Of a stretch of DNA of 64,000 bases, positions 47,347 through 61,846 are shown one piece after another; position 1 is the stretch's first letter; every line of letters starts with the position of its first letter. The position numbers and the translations under genes are program-made. The notes beneath the pieces are model-generated. The model worked only from the letters and a program-made list of their open reading frames with translations, was not told where the DNA came from and did no database searches. The DNA is from Lepturacanthus savala (Eukaryota > Chordata > Actinopteri > Scombriformes > Trichiuridae): contig JARUPU010000029.1 in the NCBI GenBank assembly GCA_030544235.1, positions 1,488,001 to 1,552,000 of the forward strand, given 5' to 3'.

Positions 47347-48841
47347 TTGGATCAGAAATTCACCTGGAAAAGCTATTGTTTTCATGTGGTTTGTGTTTTA
47401 AAGTTTTTATTGCTCCATATGCATTCTCTCGGTCTGAAGAGCCCAAAAAGACAAAAAGCTATTATAGGCCTAAATCAGTACAATATTTTTATAGAAAAAC
47501 TTATTTACCTTTTACTTTATGTGAAATGGTATAGTTTTAGATCAGAAATTCACCTGGAAAAGCTATTGTTTTCATGTGGTTTGTCTTTTAAAGTTTTTAT
47601 TGCTCCATATGCATTCTCTCGGTCGGAAGAGCACAAATAGACCAAAAGCTATGTAGGCCTAATCAGTACAATATTTTTACAGAAAATCTTATTTACCTTT
47701 TACTATATGTAAAATGGTATAGTTTTGGATCAGAAATTCACCTGGAAAAGCTATTGTTTTCATGTGGTTTGTGTTTTAAAGTTTTTATTGCTCCATATGC
47801 ATTCTCTCGGTCTGAAGAGCCCAAAAAGACAAAAAGCTATATAGGCCTAAATCAGTACAATATTTTTATAGAAAAACTTATTTACCTTTTACTTTATGTG
47901 AAATGGTATAGTTTTGGATCAGAAATTCACCTGGAAAAGCTATTGTTTTCATGTGGTTTGTGTTTTAAAGTTTTTATTGCTCCATATGCATTCTCTCGGT
48001 CTGAAGAGCCCAAAAAGACAAAAAGCTATGTAAGCCTAAATCAGAACAATATTTTTATAGAAAATCTTATTTACCTTTAACTCTATGTGAAATGGTATAG
48101 TTTTGGATCAGAAATTCACCTGGAAAAGCTCTTGTTTTCATGTGGTTTGTGTTTTAAAGTTTTTATTGCTCCATATGCATTCTCTCGGTCTGAAGAGCCC
48201 AAAAAGACAAAAAGTTATATAGGCCTAAATCAGTACAATATTTTTGTAGAAAAACGTATTCACTTTTACTTTATGTGAAATGGTATAATTTTGGATCAGA
48301 AATTCACCTGGAAAAGCTATTGTTTTCATGTGGTTTGTGTTTTAAAGTTTTTATTGCTCCATATGCATTCTCTCGGTCTGAAGAGCCCAAAAAGACAAAA
48401 AGCTATATAGGCCTAAATCAGTACAATATTTTTATAGAAAAACTTATTTACCTTTTACTTTATGTGAAATGGTATAGTTTTGGATCAGAAATTCCCCTGG
48501 AAAAGCTATTGTTTTCATGTGGTTTGTGTTTTAAAGTTTTTATTGCTCCATAGGCATTCTCTCGGTCTGAAGAGCCCAAAAAGACAAAAAGTTATATAGG
48601 CCTAAATCAGTACAATATTTTTGTAGAAAAACTTATTCACTTTTACTTTATGTGAAATGGTATAGTTTTGGATCAGAAATTCACCTGGAAAAGCTATTGT
48701 TTTCATGTGGTTTGTGTTTTAAAGTTTTTATTGCTCCATATGCATTCTCTCGGTCTGAAGAGCACAAAAAGACAAAAAGCTATATAAGCCTAAATCAGAA
48801 CAATATTTTTATAGAAAATCTTATTTACCTTTAACTTTATG
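47347..48841 (+). repeat. Higher-order duplication block C (offsets 2,455/2,644)
   Basis: A rare 1-bp insertion, AGCTATTATAGGCC near 47,457, recurs at 49,912 (offset 2,455). From 48,087 on the match shifts to offset 2,644 (50,731 onward), so one copy has gained or lost exactly one unit. The ATTCCCCTGG variant at 48,490 and 51,134 also matches. Confidence 0.85.
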
Positions 48842-49801
48842 TGAAATGGTACAGTTTTGGATCAGAAATTCACCTGGAAAAGCTATTGTTTTCATGTGGT
48901 TTGTGTTTTAAAGTTTTTATTGCTCCATATGCATTCTCTCGGTTGGAAGAGCACAAAAAGACCAAAAGCTATGTAGGCCTAAATCAGTACAATATTTTTA
49001 CAGAAAATCTTATTTACCTTTTACTATATGTAAAATGGTATAGTTTTGGATCAGAAATTCACCTGGAAAAGCTATTGTTTTCATGTGGTTTGTGTTTTAA
49101 AGTTTTTATTGCTCCATATGCATTCTCTCGGTCTGAAGAGCCCAAAAAGACAAAAAGCTATATAGGCCTAAATCAGTACAATATTTTTATAGAAAAACTT
49201 ATTTACCTTTTATTTTATGTGAAATGGTATAGTTTTGGATCAGAAATTCACCTGGAAAAGCTATTGTTTTCATGTGGTTTGTATTTTAAAGTTTTTATTG
49301 CTCCATATGCATTCTCTCGGTCTGAAGAGCCCAAAAAGACAAAAAGCTATATAGGCCTAAATCAGTACAATATTTTCATAGAAAAACTTATTTACCTTTT
49401 ACTTTATGTGAAATGGTATAGTTTTGGATCAGAAATTCACCTGGAAAAGCTATTGTTTTCATGTGGTTTGTATTTTAAAGTTTTTATTGCTCCATATGCA
49501 TTCTCTCGGTCTGAAGAGCACAAAAAGACAAAAAGCTATGTAGGCCTAAATCAGTACAATATTTTTATAGAAAAACTTATTTACCTTTTACTTTATGTAA
49601 AATGGTATAGTTTTGGATCAGAAATTCACCTGGAAAAGCTATTGTTTTCATGTGGTTTGTGTTTTAAAGTTTTTATTGCTCCATATGCATTCTCTCGGTC
49701 TGAAGAGCCCAAAAAGACAAAAAGCTATATAGGCCTAAATCAGTACAATATTTTCATAGAAAAACTTATTTACCTTTTACTTTATGTAAAATGGTATAGT
49801 T

Positions 49802-51485
49802 TTGGATCAGAAATTCACCTGGAAAAGCTATTGTTTTCATGTGGTTTGTGTTTTAAAGTTTTTATTGCTCCATATGCATTCTCTCGGTCTGAAGAGCCCA
49901 AAAAGACAAAAAGCTATTATAGGCCTAAATCAGTACAATATTTTTATAGAAAAACTTATTTACCTTTTACTTTATGTGAAATGGTATAGTTTTAGATCAG
50001 AAATTCACCTGGAAAAGCTATTGTTTTCATGTGGTTTGTCTTTTAAAGTTTTTATTGCTCCATATGCATTCTCTCGGTCGGAAGAGCACAAATAGACCAA
50101 AAGCTATGTAGGCCTAATCAGTACAATATTTTTACAGAAAATCTTATTTACCTTTTACTATATGTAAAATGGTATAGTTTTGGATCAGAAATTCACCTGG
50201 AAAAGCTATTGTTTTCATGTGGTTTGTGTTTTAAAGTTTTTATTGCTCCATATGCATTCTCTCGGTCTGAAGAGCCCAAAAAGACAAAAAGCTATATAGG
50301 CCTAAATCAGTACAATATTTTCATAGAAAAACTTATTTACCTTTTACTTTATGTGAAATGGTATAGTTTTGGATCAGAAATTCACCTGGAAAAGCTATTG
50401 TTTTCATGTGGTTTGTGTTTTAAAGTTTTTATTGCTCCATATGCATTCTCTCGGTCTGAAGAGCCCAAAAAGACAAAAAGCTATATAGGCCTAAATCAGT
50501 ACAATATTTTTATAGAAAAACTTATTTACCTTTTACTTTATGTGAAATGGTATAGTTTTGGATCAGAAATTCACCTGGAAAAGCTATTGTTTTCATGTGG
50601 TTTGTGTTTTAAAGTTTTTATTGCTCCATATGCATTCTCTCGGTCTGAAGAGCCCAAAAAGACAAAAAGCTATGTAAGCCTAAATCAGAACAATATTTTT
50701 ATAGAAAATCTTATTTACCTTTAACTCTATGTGAAATGGTATAGTTTTGGATCAGAAATTCACCTGGAAAAGCTCTTGTTTTCATGTGGTTTGTGTTTTA
50801 AAGTTTTTATTGCTCCATATGCATTCTCTCGGTCTGAAGAGCCCAAAAAGACAAAAAGTTATATAGGCCTAAATCAGTACAATATTTTTGTAGAAAAACG
50901 TATTCACTTTTACTTTATGTGAAATGGTATAGTTTTGGATCAGAAATTCACCTGGAAAAGCTATTGTTTTCATGTGGTTTGTGTTTTAAAGTTTTTATTG
51001 CTCCATATGCATTCTCTCGGTCTGAAGAGCCCAAAAAGACAAAAAGCTATATAGGCCTAAATCAGTACAATATTTTTATAGAAAAACTTATTTACCTTTT
51101 ACTTTATGTGAAATGGTATAGTTTTGGATCAGAAATTCCCCTGGAAAAGCTATTGTTTTCATGTGGTTTGTGTTTTAAAGTTTTTATTGCTCCATAGGCA
51201 TTCTCTCGGTCTGAAGAGCCCAAAAAGACAAAAAGTTATATAGGCCTAAATCAGTACAATATTTTTGTAGAAAAACTTATTCACTTTTACTTTATGTGAA
51301 ATGGTATAGTTTTGGATCAGAAATTCACCTGGAAAAGCTATTGTTTTCATGTGGTTTGTGTTTTAAAGTTTTTATTGCTCCATATGCATTCTCTCGGTCT
51401 GAAGAGCACAAAAAGACAAAAAGCTATATAAGCCTAAATCAGAACAATATTTTTATAGAAAATCTTATTTACCTTTAACTTTATG
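49802..51485 (+). repeat. Higher-order duplication block C' (offsets 2,455/2,644)
   Basis: Partner of 47,347-48,841, with one additional unit between about 50,209 and 50,724. The segment 50,209-50,731 also matches 46,242-46,764 at offset 3,967. Confidence 0.85.
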
Positions 51486-53420
51486 TGAAATGGTACAGTT
51501 TTGGATCAGAAATTCACCTGGAAAAGCTATTGTTTTCATGTGGTTTGTGTTTTAAAGTTTTTATTGCTCCATATGCATTCTCTCGGTTGGAAGAGCACAA
51601 AAAGACCAAAAGCTATGTAGGCCTAAATCAGTACAATATTTTTACAGAAAATCTTATTTACCTTTTACTATATGTAAAATGGTATAGTTTTGGATCAGAA
51701 ATTCACCTGGAAAAGCTATTGTTTTCATGTGGTTTGTGTTTTAAAGTTTTTATTGCTCCATATGCATTCTCTCGGTCTGAAGAGCCCAAAAAGACAAAAA
51801 GCTATATAGGCCTAAATCAGTACAATATTTTTATAGAAAAACTTATTTACCTTTTACTTTATGTGAAATGGTATAGTTTTGGATCAGAAATTCACCTGGA
51901 AAAGCTATTGTTTTCATGTGGTTTGTGTTTTAAAGTTTTTATTGCTCCATATGCATTCTCTCGGTCTGAAGAGCCCAAAAAGACAAAAAGTTATATAGGC
52001 CTAAATCAGTACAATATTTTTATAGAAAAACTTATTTACCTTTTACTTTATGTGAAATGGTATAGTTTTGGATCAGAAATTCACCTGGAAAAGCTATTGT
52101 TTTCATGTGGTTTGTGTTTTAAAGTTTTTATTGCTCCATATGCATTCTCTCGGTCTGAAGAGCCCAAAAAGACAAAAAGCTATATAGGCCTAAATCAGTA
52201 CAATATTTTTATAGAAAAACTTATTTACCTTTTACTTTATGTGAAATGGTATAGTTTTGGATCAGAAATTCACCTGGAAAAGCTATTGTTTTCATGTGGT
52301 TTGTGTTTTGAAGTTTTTATTGCTCCATATGCATTCTCTCGGTCGGAAGAGCACAAATAGACCAAAAGCTATGTAGGCCTAATCAGTACAATATTTTTAC
52401 AGAAAATCTTATTTACCTTTTACTATATGTAAAATGGTATAGTTTTGGATCAGAAATTCACCTGGAAAAGCTATTGTTTTCATGTGGTTTGTGTTTTAAA
52501 GTTTTTATTGCTCCATATGCATTCTCTCGGTCTGAAGAGCCCAAAAAGACAAAAAGCTATATAGGCCTAAATCAGTACAATATTTTTATAGAAAAACTTA
52601 TTTACCTTTTACTTTATGTGAAATGGTATAGTTTTGGATCAGAAATTCACCTGGAAAAGCTATTGTTTTCATGTGGTTTGTGTTTTAAAGTTTTTATTGC
52701 TCCATATGCATTCTCTCGGTCTGAAGAGCCCAAAAAGACAAAAAGTTATATAGGCCTAAATCAGTACAATATTTTTGTAGAAAAACTTATTCACTTTTAC
52801 TTTATGTGAAATGGTATAGTTTTGGATCAGAAATTCACCTGGAAAAGCTATTGTTTTCATGTGGTTTGTGTTTTAAAGTTTTTATTGCTCCATATGCATT
52901 CTCTCGGTCTGAAGAGCACAAAAAGACAAAAAGCTATATAAGCCTAAATCAGAACAATATTTTTATAGAAAATCTTATTTACCTTTAACTTTATGTGAAA
53001 TGGTACAGTTTTGGATCAGAAATTCACCTGGAAAAGCTATTGTTTTCATGTGGTTTGTGTTTTAAAGTTTTTATTGCTCCATATGCATTCTCTCGGTTGG
53101 AAGAGCACAAAAAGACCAAAAGCTATGTAGGCCTAAATCAGTACAATATTTTTACAGAAAATCTTATTTACCTTTTACTATATGTAAAATGGTATAGTTT
53201 TGGATCAGAAATTCACCTGGAAAAGCTATTGTTTTCATGTGGTTTGTGTTTTAAAGTTTTTATTGCTCCATATGCATTCTCTCGGTCTGAAGAGCCCAAA
53301 AAGACAAAAAGCTATATAGGCCTAAATCAGTACAATATTTTTATAGAAAAACTTATTTACCTTTTACTTTATGTGAAATGGTATAGTTTTGGATCAGAAA
53401 TTCACCTGGAAAAGCTATTG
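51296..53420 (+). repeat. Higher-order duplication block A (offset 4,910)
   Basis: The order of unit variants, frame breaks included, recurs at 56,206-58,330 exactly 4,910 bp away (26 units less 4 bp). For instance, breakpoints at 52,360, 52,474, 52,806 and 52,995 recur at 57,270, 57,384, 57,716 and 57,905. Confidence 0.85.
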
Positions 53421-56205
53421 TTTTCATGTGGTTTGTGTTTTAAAGTTTTTATTGCTCCATATGCATTCTCTCGGTCTGAAGAGCCCAAAAAGACAAAAAG
53501 TTATATAGGCCTAAATCAGTACAATATTTTTGTAGAAAAACTTATTCACTTTTACTTTATGTGAAATGGTATAGTTTTGGATCAGAAATTCACCTGGAAA
53601 AGCTATTGTTTTCATGTGGTTTGTGTTTTAAAGTTTTTATTGCTCCATATGCATTCTCTCGGTCTGAAGAGCACAAAAAGACAAAAAGCTATATAAGCCT
53701 AAATCAGAACAATATTTTTATAGAAAATCTTATTTACCTTTAACTTTATGTGAAATGGTACAGTTTTGGATCAGAAATTCACCTGGAAAAGCTATTGTTT
53801 TCATGTGGTTTGTGTTTTAAAGTTTTTATTGCTCCATATGCATTCTCTCGGTTGGAAGAGCACAAAAAGACCAAAAGCTATGTAGGCCTAAATCAGTACA
53901 ATATTTTTACAGAAAATCTTATTTACCTTTTACTATATGTAAAATGGTATAGTTTTGGATCAGAAATTCACCTGGAAAAGCTATTGTTTTCATGTGGTTT
54001 GTGTTTTAAAGTTTTTATTGCTCCATATGCATTCTCTCGGTCTGAAGAGCCCAAAAAGACAAAAAGCTATATAGGCCTAAATCAGTACAATATTTTTATA
54101 GAAAAACTTATTTACCTTTTACTTTATGTGAAATGGTATAGTTTTGGATCAGAAATTCACCTGGAAAAGCTATTGTTTTCATGTGGTTTGTGTTTTAAAG
54201 TTTTTATTGCTCCATATGCATTCTCTCGGTCTGAAGAGCACAAAAAGACAAAAAGCTATATAAGCCTAAATCAGAACAATATTTTTATAGAAAATCTTAT
54301 TTACCTTTAACTTTATGTGAAATGGTACAGTTTTGGATCAGAAATTCACCTGGAAAAGCTATTGTTTTCATGTGGTTTGTGTTTTAAAGTTTTTATTGCT
54401 CCATATGCATTCTCTCGGTTGGAAGAGCACAAAAAGACCAAAAGCTATGTAGGCCTAAATCAGTACAATATTTTTACAGAAAATCTTATTTACCTTTTAC
54501 TATATGTAAAATGGTATAGTTTTGGATCAGAAATTCACCTGGAAAAGCTATTGTTTTCATGTGGTTTGTGTTTTAAAGTTTTTATTGCTCCATATGCATT
54601 CTCTCGGTCTGAAGAGCCCAAAAAGACAAAAAGCTATGTAAGCCTAAATCAGAACAATATTTTTATAGAAAATCTTATTTACCTTTAACTCTATGTGAAA
54701 TGGTATAGTTTTGGATCAGAAATTCACCTGGAAAAGCTCTTGTTTTCATGTGGTTTGTGTTTTAAAGTTTTTATTGCTCCATATGCATTCTCTCGGTCTG
54801 AAGAGCCCAAAAAGACAAAAAGTTATATAGGCCTAAATCAGTACAATATTTTTGTAGAAAAACGTATTCACTTTTACTTTATGTGAAATGGTATAGTTTT
54901 GGATCAGAAATTCACCTGGAAAAGCTATTGTTTTCATGTGGTTTGTGTTTTAAAGTTTTTATTGCTCCTTATGCATTCTCTCGGTCTGAAGAGCACAAAA
55001 AGACAAAAAGCTATATAAGCCTAAATCAGAACAATATTTTTATAGAAAATCTTATTTACCTTTAACTTTATGTGAAATGGTACAGTTTTGGATCAGAAAT
55101 TCACCTGGAAAAGCTATTGTTTTCATCTGGTTTGTGTTTTAAAGTTTTTATTGCTCCATATGCATTCTCTCGGTTGGAAGAGCACAAAAAGACCAAAAGC
55201 TATGTAGGCCTAAATCAGTACAATATTTTTACAGAAAATCTTATTTACCTTTTACTATATGTAAAATGGTATAGTTTTGGATCAGAAATTCACCTGGAAA
55301 AGCTATTGTTTTCATGTGGTTTGTGTTTTAAAGTTTTTATTGCTCCATATGCATTCTCTCGGTCTGAAGAGCCCAAAAAGACAAAAAGCTATATAGGCCT
55401 AAATCAGTACAATATTTTTATAGAAAAACTTATTTACCTTTTACTTTATGTGAAATGGTATAGTTTTGGATCAGAAATTCACCTGGAAAAGCTATTGTTT
55501 TCATGTGGTTTGTGTTTTAAAGTTGTTATTGCTCCATATGCATTCTCTCGGTCTGAAGAGCCCAAAAAGACAAAAAGTTATATAGGCCTAAATCAGTACA
55601 ATATTTTTATAGAAAAACTTATTTACCTTTTACTTTATGTGAAATGGTATAGTTTTGGATCAGAAATTCACCTGGAAAAGCTATTGTTTTCATGTGGTTT
55701 GTGTTTTAAAGTTTTTATTGCTCCATATGCATTCTCTCGGTCTGAAGAGCCCAAAAAGACAAAAAGCTATATAAGCCTAAATCAGAACAATATTTTTATA
55801 GAAAATCTTATTTACCTTTAACTTTATGTGAAATGGTACAGTTTTGGATCAGAAATTCACCTGGAAAAGCTATTGTTTTCATGTGGTTTGTGTTTTAAAG
55901 TTTTTATTGCTCCATATGCATTCTCTCGGTTGGAAGAGCACAAAAAGACCAAAAGCTATGTAGGCCTAAATCAGTACAATATTTTTACAGAAAATCTTAT
56001 TTACCTTTTACTATATGTAAAATGGTATAGTTTTGGATCAGAAATTCACCTGGAAAAGCTATTGTTTTCATGTGGTTTGTGTTTTAAAGTTTTTATTGCT
56101 CCATATGCATTCTCTCGGTCTGAAGAGCCCAAAAAGACAAAAAGCTATATAGGCCTAAATCAGTACAATATTTTTATAGAAAAACTTATTTACCTTTTAC
56201 TTTAT

Positions 56206-58330
56206 GTGAAATGGTATAGTTTTGGATCAGAAATTCACCTGGAAAAGCTATTGTTTTCATGTGGTTTGTGTTTTAAAGTTTTTATTGCTCCTTATGCATT
56301 CTCTCGGTCTGAAGAGCACAAAAAGACAAAAAGCTATATAAGCCTAAATCAGAACAATATTTTTATAGAAAATCTTATTTACCTTTAACTTTATGTGAAA
56401 TGGTACAGTTTTGGATCAGAAATTCACCTGGAAAAGCTATTGTTTTCATCTGGTTTGTGTTTTAAAGTTTTTATTGCTCCATATGCATTCTCTCGGTTGG
56501 AAGAGCACAAAAAGACCAAAAGCTATGTAGGCCTAAATCAGTACAATATTTTTACAGAAAATCTTATTTACCTTTTACTATATGTAAAATGGTATAGTTT
56601 TGGATCAGAAATTCACCTGGAAAAGCTATTGTTTTCATGTGGTTTGTGTTTTAAAGTTTTTATTGCTCCATATGCATTCTCTCGGTCTGAAGAGCCCAAA
56701 AAGACAAAAAGCTATATAGGCCTAAATCAGTACAATATTTTTATAGAAAAACTTATTTACCTTTTACTTTATGTGAAATGGTATAGTTTTGGATCAGAAA
56801 TTCACCTGGAAAAGCTATTGTTTTCATGTGGTTTGTGTTTTAAAGTTTTTATTGCTCCATATGCATTCTCTCGGTCTGAAGAGCCCAAAAAGACAAAAAG
56901 TTATATAGGCCTAAATCAGTACAATATTTTTATAGAAAAACTTATTTACCTTTTACTTTATGTGAAATGGTATAGTTTTGGATCAGAAATTCACCTGGAA
57001 AAGCTATTGTTTTCATGTGGTTTGTGTTTTAAAGTTTTTATTGCTCCATATGCATTCTCTCGGTCTGAAGAGCCCAAAAAGACAAAAAGCTATATAGGCC
57101 TAAATCAGTACAATATTTTTATAGAAAAACTTATTTACCTTTTACTTTATGTGAAATGGTATAGTTTTGGATCAGAAATTCACCTGGAAAAGCTATTGTT
57201 TTCATGTGGTTTGTGTTTTGAAGTTTTTATTGCTCCATATGCATTCTCTCGGTCGGAAGAGCACAAATAGACCAAAAGCTATGTAGGCCTAATCAGTACA
57301 ATATTTTTACAGAAAATCTTATTTACCTTTTACTATATGTAAAATGGTATAGTTTTGGATCAGAAATTCACCTGGAAAAGCTATTGTTTTCATGTGGTTT
57401 GTGTTTTAAAGTTTTTATTGCTCCATATGCATTCTCTCGGTCTGAAGAGCCCAAAAAGACAAAAAGCTATATAGGCCTAAATCAGTACAATATTTTTATA
57501 GAAAAACTTATTTACCTTTTACTTTATGTGAAATGGTATAGTTTTGGATCAGAAATTCACCTGGAAAAGCTATTGTTTTCATGTGGTTTGTGTTTTAAAG
57601 TTTTTATTGCTCCATATGCATTCTCTCGGTCTGAAGAGCCCAAAAAGACAAAAAGTTATATAGGCCTAAATCAGTACAATATTTTTGTAGAAAAACGTAT
57701 TCACTTTTACTTTATGTGAAATGGTATAGTTTTGGATCAGAAATTCACCTGGAAAAGCTATTGTTTTCATGTGGTTTGTGTTTTAAAGTTTTTATTGCTC
57801 CATATGCATTCTCTCGGTCTGAAGAGCACAAAAAGACAAAAAGCTATATAAGCCTAAATCAGAACAATATTTTTATAGAAAATCTTATTTACCTTTAACT
57901 TTATGTGAAATGGTACAGTTTTGGATCAGAAATTCACCTGGAAAAGCTATTGTTTTCATCTGGTTTGTGTTTTAAAGTTTTTATTGCTCCATATGCATTC
58001 TCTCGGTTGGAAGAGCACAAAAAGACCAAAAGCTATGTAGGCCTAAATCAGTACAATATTTTTACAGAAAATCTTATTTACCTTTTACTATATGTAAAAT
58101 GGTATAGTTTTGGATCAGAAATTCACCTGGAAAAGCTATTGTTTTCATGTGGTTTGTGTTTTAAAGTTTTTATTGCTCCATATGCATTCTCTCGGTCTGA
58201 AGAGCCCAAAAAGACAAAAAGCTATATAGGCCTAAATCAGTACAATATTTTTATAGAAAAACTTATTTACCTTTTACTTTATGTGAAATGGTATAGTTTT
58301 GGATCAGAAATTCACCTGGAAAAGCTATTG
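56206..58330 (+). repeat. Higher-order duplication block A' (offset 4,910)
   Basis: Partner of 51,296-53,420. It has since acquired a few private changes, for example CATCTGG in place of CATGTGG near 56,450 and 57,960. Confidence 0.85.
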
Positions 58331-58449
58331 TTTTCATGTGGTTTGTGTTTTAAAGTTTTTATTGCTCCATATGCATTCTCTCGGTCTGAAGAGCCCAAAA
58401 AGACAAAAAGCTATATAGGCCTAAATCAGTACAATATTTTTATAGAAAA

Positions 58450-60603
58450 ACTTATTTACCTTTTACTTTATGTGAAATGGTATAGTTTTGGATCAGAAAT
58501 TCACCTGGAAAAGCTATTGTTTTCATGTGGTTTGTGTTTTGAAGTTTTTATTGCTCCATATGCATTCTCTCGGTCGGAAGAGCACAAATAGACCAAAAGC
58601 TATGTAGGCCTAATCAGTACAATATTTTTACAGAAAATCGTATTTACCTTTTACTATATGTAAAATGGTATAGTTTTGGATCAGAAATTCACCTGGAAAA
58701 GCTATTGTTTTCATGTGGTTTGTGTTTTAAAGTTTTTATTGCTCCATATGCATTCTCTCGGTCTGAAGAGCCCAAAAAGACAAAAAGCTATATAGGCCTA
58801 AATCAGTACAATATTTTTATAGAAAAACTTATTTACCTTTTACTTTATGTGAAATGGTATAGTTTTGGATCAGAAATTCACCTGGAAAAGCTATTGTTTT
58901 CATGTGGTTTGTGTTTTAAAGTTTTTATTGCTCCATATGCATTCTCTCGGTCTGAAGAGCCCAAAAAGACAAAAAGTTATATAGGCCTAAATCAGTACAA
59001 TATTTTTGTAGAAAAACTTATTCACTTTTACTTTATGTGAAATGGTATAGTTTTGGATCAGAAATTCACCTGGAAAAGCTATTGTTTTCATGTGGTTTGT
59101 GTTTTAAAGTTTTTATTGCTCCATATGCATTCTCTCGGTCTGAAGAGCACAAAAAGACAAAAAGCTATATAAGCCTAAATCAGATCAATATTTTTATAGA
59201 AAATCTTATTTACCTTTAACTTTATGTGAAATGGTACAGTTTTGGATCAGAAATTCACCTGGAAAAGCTATTGTTTTCATGTGGTTTGTGTTTTAAAGTT
59301 TTTATTGCTCCATATGCATTCTCTCGGTCGGAAGAGCACAAATAGACCAAAAGCTATGTAGGCCTAATCAGTACAATATTTTTACAGAAAATCTTATTTA
59401 CCTTTTACTATATGTAAAATGGTATAGTTTTGGATCAGAAATTCACCTGGAAAAGCTATTGTTTTCATGTGGTTTGTGTTTTAAAGTTTTTATTGCTCCA
59501 TATGCATTCTCTCGGTCTGAAGAGCCCAAAAAGACAAAAAGCTATATAGGCCTAAATCAGTACAATATTTTTATAGAAAAACTTATTTACCTTTTACTTT
59601 ATGTGAAATGGTATAGTTTTGGATCAGAAATTCACCTGGAAAAGCTATTGTTTTCATGTGGTTTGTGTTTTAAAGTTTTTATTGCTCCATATGCATTCTC
59701 TCGGTCTGAAGAGCCCAAAAAGACAAAAAGCTATATAGGCCTAAATCAGTACAATATTTTCATAGAAAAACTTATTTACCTTTTACTTTATGTGAAATGG
59801 TATAGTTTTGGATCAGAAATTCACCTGGAAAAGCTATTGTTTTCTTGTGGTTTGTGTTTTAAAGTTTTTATTGCTCCATAGGCATTCTCTCGGTCTGAAG
59901 AGCCCAAAAAGACAAAAAGCTATATAGGCCTAAATCAGTACAATATTTTCATAGAAAAACTTATTTACCTTTTACTTTATGTGAAATGGTATAGTTTTGG
60001 ATCAGAAATTCACCTGGAAAAGCTATTGTTTTCATGTGGTTTGTGTTTTAAAGTCTTTATTGCTCCATATGCATTCTCTCGGTCTGAAGAGCCCAAAAAG
60101 ACAAAAAGCTATATAGGCCTAAATCAGTACAATATTTTTATAGAAAAACTTATTTACCTTTTACTTTATGTGAAATGGTATAGTTTTGGATCAGAAATTC
60201 ACCTGGAAAAGCTATTGTTTTCATGTGGTTTGTGTTTTAAAGTTTTTATTGCTCCATATGCATTCTCTCGGTCTGAAGAGCCCAAAAAGACAAAAAGCTA
60301 TATAGGCCTAAATCAGTACAATATTTTTACAAAAAAACTTATTTACCTTTTACTTTATGTGAAATGGTATAGTTTTGGATCAAAAATTCACCTGGAAAAG
60401 CTATTGTTTTCATGTGGTTTGTGTTTTAAAGTTTTTATTGCTCCATATGCATTCTCTCGGTCTGAAGAGCACAAAAAGACAAAAAGCTATGTAAGCCTAA
60501 ATCAGAACAATATTTTTATAGAAAATCTTATTTACCTTTAACTTTATGTGAAATGGTATAGTTTTGGATCAGAAATTCACCTGGAAAAGCTATTGTTTTC
60601 ATG
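58450..60603 (+). repeat. Higher-order duplication block B (offset 3,397)
   Basis: Recurs at 61,847-64,000 with offset 3,397 (18 units less 5 bp). Rare variants are shared: CAGATCAATA (59,181 and 62,578), AAGTCTTTAT (60,051 and 63,448), and the Q-to-K change CAAAAATTCACC near 60,382 and 63,779. Confidence 0.9.
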
Positions 60604-61846
60604 TGGTTTGTGTTTTAAAGTTTTTATTGCTCCATATGCATTCTCTCGGTCTGAAGAGCCCAAAAAGACAAAAAGCTATATAGGCCTAAATCAGTACAAT
60701 ATTTTTATAGAAAAACTTATTTACCTTTTACTTTATGTGAAATGGTATAGTTTTGGATCAGAAATTCCCCTGGAAAAGCTATTGTTTTCATGTGGTTTGT
60801 GTTTTAAAGTTTTTATTGCTCCATATGCATTCTCTCGGTCTGAAGAGCCCAAAAAGACAAAAAGTTATATAGGCCTAAATCAGTACAATATTTTTGTAGA
60901 AAAACTTATTCACTTTTACTTTATGTGAAATGGTATAGTTTTGGATCAGAAATTCACCTGGAAAAGCTATTGTTTTCATGTGGTTTGTGTTTTAAAGTTT
61001 TTATTGCTCCATATGCATTCTCTCGGTCTGAAGAGCCCAAAAAGACAAAAAGCTATATAGGCCTAAATCAGTACAATATTTTTGTAGAAAAACTTATTTA
61101 CCTTTTACTTTATGTGAAATGGTATAGTTTTGGATCAGAAATTCACCTGGAAAAGCTATTGTTTTCATGTGGTTTGTGTTTTAAAGTTTTTATTGCTCCA
61201 TATGCATTCTCTCGGTCTGAAGAGCCCAAAAAGACAAAAAGTTATATAGGCCTAAATCAGTACAATATTTTTATAGAAAAACTTATTTACCTTTTACTTT
61301 ATGTGAAATGGTATAGTTTTGGATCAGAAATTCACCTGGAAAAGCTATTGTTTTCATGTGGTTTGTGTTTTAAAGTTTTTATTGCTCCATATGCATTCTC
61401 TCGGTCTGAAGAGCCCAAAAAGACAAAAAGCTATATAGGCCTAAATCAGTACAATATTTTTATAGAAAAACTTATTTACCTTTTACTTTATGTGAAATGG
61501 TATAGTTTTGGATCAGAAATTCACCTGGAAAAGCTATTGTTTTCATGTGGTTTGTGTTTTGAAGTTTTTATTGCTCCATATGCATTCTCTCGGTCGGAAG
61601 AGCACAAATAGACCAAAAGCTATGTAGGCCTAATCAGTACAATATTTTTACAGAAAATCTTATTTACCTTTTACTATATGTAAAATGGTATAGTTTTGGA
61701 TCAGAAATTCACCTGGAAAAGCTATTGTTTTCATGTGGTTTGTGTTTTAAAGTTTTTATTGCTCCATATGCATTCTCTCGGTCTGAAGAGCCCAAAAAGA
61801 CAAAAAGCTATATAGGCCTAAATCAGTACAATATTTTTATAGAAAA

